The notes under the pieces are model-generated. The model ran no database searches. It was not told where the DNA came from and worked only from the letters and a program-made list of their open reading frames with translations. DNA of 64,000 nucleotides. Origin: Crossaster papposus (taxonomy: Eukaryota; Echinodermata; Asteroidea; Velatida; Solasteridae). Below are positions 60,357 to 64,000 of the stretch, piece after piece. A program made the position numbers and the translations under genes. The stretch's first letter is position 1. Every line of letters starts with the position of its first letter. Location of the stretch: contig JBAIAA010000668.1 of NCBI GenBank assembly GCA_037893245.1, positions 248,001-312,000 of the forward strand, given 5' to 3'.

Positions 60357-62572
60357 AAATAAACACATGATGTGGGAACAAGCCCTCGAGTTAAATATGT
60401 AAAGGGAAAGAAGTGTGCATAAGAAATATGTAAAGGGAAAGAAGTGTGCATAAGAAATATGTAAAGGGAAAAAAGTGTGCATAAGAAATATGTGAAGGGA
60501 AAGAAGTGTGCATAAGAAATATGTAAAGGGAAAGAAGTGTGCATAAGAAATATGTAAAGGGAAAGAAGTGTGCATAAGAAATATGTAAAGGGAAAGAAGT
60601 GTGCATAAGAAATATGTAAAGGGAAAGAAGTGGGCATAAGAAATATGTAAAGGGAAAGAAGTGTGCATAAGAAATATGTAAAGGGAAAGAAGTGTGCATA
60701 AGAAATATGTAAAGGGAAAGAAGTGTGCATAAGAAATATGTAAAGGGAAAGAAGTGTGCATAAGAAATATGTAAAGGGAAAGAAGTGTGCATAAGAAATA
60801 TGTAAAGGGAAAGAAGTGTGCATAAGAAATATGTAAAGGGAAAGAAGTGTGCATAAGAAATATGTAAAGGGAAAGAAGTGTGCGTAAGAAATATGTAAAG
60901 GGAAAGAAGTGTGCATAAGAAATATGTAAAGGGAAAGAAGTGTGCATAAGAAATATGTAAAGGGAAAGAAGTGTGCATAAGAAATATGTAAAGGGAAAGA
61001 AGTGTGCATAAGAAATATGTAAAGGGAAAGAAGTGTGCATAAGAAATATGTAAAGGGAAAGAAGTGTGCATAAGTAATATGTAAAGGGAAAGAAGTGTGC
61101 ATAAGAAATATGTAAAGGGAAAGAAGTGTGCATAAGAAATATGTAAAGGGAAAGAAGTGTGCATAAGAAATATGTAAAGGGAAAGAAGTGTGCATAAGAA
61201 ATATGTAAAGGGAAAGAAGTGTGCATAAGAAATATGTAAAGGGAAAGAAGTGTGCATAAGGAATATGTAAAGGGAAAGAAGTGTGCATAAGAAATATGTA
61301 AAGGGAAAGAAGTGTGCATAAGAAATATGTAAAGGGAAAGAAGTGTGCATAAGAAATAAACACATGATGTGGGAACAAGCCCTCGAGTTAAATATGTAAA
61401 GGGAAAGAAGTGTGCATAAGAAATATGTAAAGGGAAAGAAGTGTGCATAAGAAATATGTAAAGGGAAAGAAGTGTGCATAAGAAATATGTAAAGGGAAAG
61501 AAGTGTGCATAAGAAATATGTAAAGGGAAAGAAGTGTGCAAAAGAAATATGTAAAGGGAAAGAAGTGTGCATTAGAAATATGTAAAGGGAAAGAAGTGTG
61601 CATAAGAAATATGTAAAGGGAAAGAAGTGTGCATAAGAAATATGTAAAGGGAAAAAAGTGTGCATAAGAAATATGTGAAGGGAAAGAAGTGTGCATAAGA
61701 AATATGTAAAGGGAAAGAAGTGTGCATAAGAAATATGTAAAGGGAAAGAAGTGTGCATAAGAAATATGTAAAGGGAAAGAAGTGTGCATAAGAAATATGT
61801 AAAGGGAAAGAAGTGTGCATAAGAAATATGTAAAGGGAAAGAAGTGTGCATAAGAAATATGTAAAGGGAAAGAAGTGTGCATAAGAAATATGTAAAGGGA
61901 AAGAAGTGTGCATAAGAAATATGTAAAGGGAAAGAAGTGTGCATAAGAAATATGTAAAGGGAAAGAAGTGTGCATAAGAAATATGTAAAGGGAAAGAAGT
62001 GTGCATAAGAAATATGTAAAGGGAAAGAAGTGTGCATAAGAAATATGTAAAGGGAAAGAAGTGTGCGTAAGAAATATGTAAATGGAAAGAAGTGTGCATA
62101 AGAAATATGTAAAGGGAAAGAAGTGTGCATAAGAAATATGTAAAGGGAAAGAAGTGTGCATAAGAAATATGTAAAGGGAAAGAAGTGTGCATAAGAAATA
62201 TGTAAAGGGAAAGAAGTGTGCATAAGAAATATGTAAAGGGAAAGAAGTGTGCATAAGAAATATGTAAAGGGAAAGAAGTGTGCATAAGAAATATGTAAAG
62301 GGAAAGAAGTGTGCATAAGAAATATGTAAAGGGAAAGAAGTGTGCATAAGAAATATGTAAAGGGAAAGAAGTGTGCATAAGAAATATGTAAAGGGAAAGA
62401 AGTGTGCATAAGAAATATGTAAAGGGAAAGAAGTGTGCATAAGGAATATGTAAAGGGAAAGAAGTGTGCATAAGAAATATGTAAAGGGAAAGAAGTGTGC
62501 ATAAGAAATATGTAAAGGGAAAGAAGTGTGCATAAGAAATAAACACATGATGTGGGAACAAGCCCTCGAGTT
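60357..62572 (+). repeat. 2,459-bp superunit, copy 2, shortened
   Basis: Spacers at 60357 (31 units) and 61354 (37 units to 62537). The marks of copy 1 recur 2,459 bp later: GTGAAGGG (60494), GTGCGTAAG (about 60884), CATAAGTAATATG (about 61075), GCAAAAG (61541) and CATTAG (about 61573). The AAATGG mark (62083) lags by only 2,397 bp, so two units were lost between. Before the closing spacer, seven further units are missing relative to copy 1. One difference: the unit before spacer 61354 ends CATAAG where copy 1 has CATAAT. Confidence 0.91.
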
Positions 62573-64000
62573 AAATATGTAAAGGGAAAGAAGTGTGCAT
62601 AAGAAATATGTAAAGGGAAAGAAGTGTGCATAAGAAATATGTAAAGGGAAAGAAGTGTGCATAAGAAATATGTAAAGGGAAAGAAGTGTGCATAAGAAAT
62701 ATGTAAAGGGAAAGAAGTGTGCAAAAGAAATATGTAAAGGGAAAGAAGTGTGCATAAGAAATATGTAAAGGGAAAGAAGTGTGCATAAGAAATATGTAAA
62801 GGGAAAGAAGTGTGCATAAGAAATATGTAAAGGGAAAGAAGTGTGCATAAGAAATAAACACATGATGTGGGAACAAGCCCTCGAGTTAAATATGTTAAGG
62901 GAAAGAAGTGTGCAAAAGAAATAAACACATGATGTGGGAACAAGCCCTCGAGTGAAATATGTAAAGGGAAAGAAGTATGCATAAGAAATATGTAAAGGGA
63001 AAGAAGTGTGCATAAGAAATATGTAAAGGGAAAGAAGTGTGCATAAGAAATATGTAAAGGGAAAGAAGTGTGCATAAGAAATATGTAAAGGGAAAGAAGT
63101 GTGCATAAGAAATATGTAAAGGGAAAGAAGTGTGCATAAGAAATATGTAAAGGGAAAGAAGTGTGCATAAGAAATATGTAAAGGAAAAGAAGTGTGCATA
63201 AGAAATATGTAAAGAGAAAGAAGTGTGCATAAGAAATATGTAAAGGGAAAGAAGTGTGCATAAGAAATATGTAAAGGGAAAGAAGTGTGCATAAGAAATA
63301 TGTAAAGGGAAAGAAGTGTGCATAAGAAATATGGAAAGGGAAAGAAGTGTGCATAAGAAATATGTAAAGGGAAAGAAGTGTGCATAAGAAATATGTAAAG
63401 GGAAAGAAGTGTGCATAAGAAATATGTAAAGGGAAAGAAGTGTGCACAAGAAATATGTAAAGGGAAAGAAGTGTGCATAAGAAATATGTAAAGGGAAAGA
63501 AGTGTGCATAAGAAATATGTAAAGGGAAAGAAGTGTGCATAAGAAATATGTAAAGGGAAAGAAGTGTGCATAAGAAATATGTAAAGGGAAAGAAGTGTGC
63601 ATAAGAAATATGTAAAGGGAAAGAAGTGTGCATAAGAAATATGTAAAGGGAAAGAAGTGTGCATAAGAAATATGTAAAGGGAAAGAAGTGTGCATAAGAA
63701 ATATGTAAAGGGAAAGAAGTGTGCATAAGAAATAAACACATGATGTGGGAACAAGCCCTCGAGTTAAATATGTAAATGGGAAGAAGTGTGCATAAGAAAT
63801 AAACACATGATGTGGGAACAAGCCCTCGAGTTAAATATGTAAAGGGAAAGAAGTGTGCATAAGAAATATGTAAAGGAAAAGAAGTGTGCATAAGAAATAT
63901 GTAAAGAGAAAGAAGTGTGCATAAGAAATATGTAAAGGGAAAGAAGTGTGCATAAGAAATATGTAAAGGGAAAGAAGTGTGCATAAGAAATATGTAAAGG
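62537..64000 (+). repeat. Terminal blocks running off the window
   Basis: Spacer starts and units to the next: 62537, 9; 62852, 1; 62919 ending CGAGTG, 25; 63730, 1; 63797. The single unit 62888-62918 has two changes (GTTAAGGG and GCAAAAG). The unit after 63730 has AAATGGGAAG. Units continue from 63833 and the last is cut by the window end. The pattern 9, 1, CGAGTG also occurs at 22095-22477. Confidence 0.91.

Larger units (their letters stand above)
1..64000 (+). repeat. 31-bp satellite (minisatellite-class) array filling the window
   Basis: Reading from base 1, the sequence returns to AAATATGTAAAGGG every 31 bp to the last base. There are roughly 1,950 copies, all head-to-tail in one orientation; the estimate is window length minus the spacers, divided by 31. 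Most copies match the consensus exactly and the rest usually differ at one position. The unit has a 13-nt pure purine stretch (positions 9-21), a single C (position 26), no CpG, and on the - strand no stop codon in any frame. A CATA/TATG pair spans each unit junction with a 5-nt loop. The array starts and ends mid-array, so its true size exceeds 64 kb. Long arrays homogenised like this are typical of eukaryotic satellite DNA. I do not recognise this family, and no coding or RNA role is supported. Confidence 0.98.

Noticed and set aside
6790-63832. Spacer as a CENP-B box
   Set aside because: The CENP-B box core (TTCG....A..CGGG) is not present. TCGGGAC copies have CGGG but not the upstream TTCG at the right distance.
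21366-63832. Unit counts between spacers often equal 1, 4, 9, 16, 25 or 36 (perfect squares)
   Set aside because: Counts of 2, 8, 13, 14, 15, 17, 28, 29, 31 and others also occur. The repeats of 1, 4, 9, 16 and 36 are explained by duplicated modules, so the pattern is coincidence.
931-63832. Spacer as a transposon end or target-site duplication
   Set aside because: No terminal inverted repeats, coding sequence or flanking duplications are seen. All copies share one orientation and one insertion phase, which fits co-amplification rather than repeated insertion.
1-64000. CRISPR array: about 31-bp direct repeats
   Set aside because: The repeats are directly tandem with no unique spacers between them, there are about 1,950 copies, and there is no leader or cas gene. 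The 36-bp element is itself a repeated sequence.
1-64000. Telomeric or degenerate telomeric repeat
   Set aside because: No TTAGGG, TTTAGGG, TTAGG or similar tandem motif occurs. The G-run (AAAGGGAAAG) lies in a 31-bp unit.
1-64000. Triplex (H-DNA) forming sequence
   Set aside because: The purine stretch is 13 nt with only AAAGGGAAA as a clear mirror repeat, shorter than usual for stable intramolecular triplex. It is mentioned only as strand asymmetry.
1-64000. Six units (186 bp) as a nucleosome repeat length
   Set aside because: Any small unit gives a multiple near nucleosome size, and the spacer distances show no preference for multiples of six units.

Overview
The whole 64 kb window is a tandem-repeat (satellite) array. 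I found no gene, RNA gene, mobile element, CRISPR array or promoter that the sequence supports. The core is a 31-bp unit that starts AAATATGTAAAGGG and ends GAAGTGTGCATAAG, with three A between those pieces. It is repeated roughly 1,950 times, all in the same orientation, and both window ends fall inside the array. On the + strand the unit holds 15 A, 9 G, 6 T and 1 C, so it is about 32% GC, 77% purine, strongly strand-asymmetric and without a CpG.

The 31-bp runs are interrupted about 90 times by a second element of 36 bp, called the spacer here. It starts AAATAAACACATGATGT and ends CCCTCGAGTT, and carries the palindrome CTCGAG (a XhoI site). Spacer starts are separated by 36 + 31n bp, with n from 1 to 100, so the pair forms a higher-order repeat. 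Spacers fall into sequence classes (core TGGGAAC, TCGGGAC or TCAGGAC; CAACCCC in place of CAAGCCC; end CGAGTG in place of CGAGTT). The classes have a regional distribution.

Layout: 1-3056 holds an irregular start with short or damaged spacers and a block rich in 1-bp indels. 3057-5041 holds 64 nearly perfect units. 5042-16520 has alternating TGGGAAC and TCGGGAC spacers, with runs of units ending CATAAC just before some TGGGAAC spacers. 16521-21365 has few spacers, a second 38-unit uniform block and a second indel-rich block. 21366-36588 is dense in spacers and contains three paralogous copies of a signature module. 36589-51631 contains two long superunits of about 5.9 and 5.3 kb. 51632-64000 contains smaller superunits (1,586 bp and 2,459 bp lags).

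The - strand of the unit has no stop codon in any frame, and 31 is not a multiple of 3. Very long open frames of up to about 2,570 codons therefore cover the - strand. They translate the same 31-residue cycle and end where the spacer/unit junction supplies TAA. I treat all of them as artefacts.

Organism: array length, unit type and higher-order structure point to a eukaryotic nuclear genome, probably heterochromatin (pericentromeric, subtelomeric or a B/sex chromosome). That is an inference. I do not recognise the satellite and cannot name a species. Nothing here looks like a functional multi-gene system; what is notable is the record of array evolution kept by the spacers and by shared point mutations.
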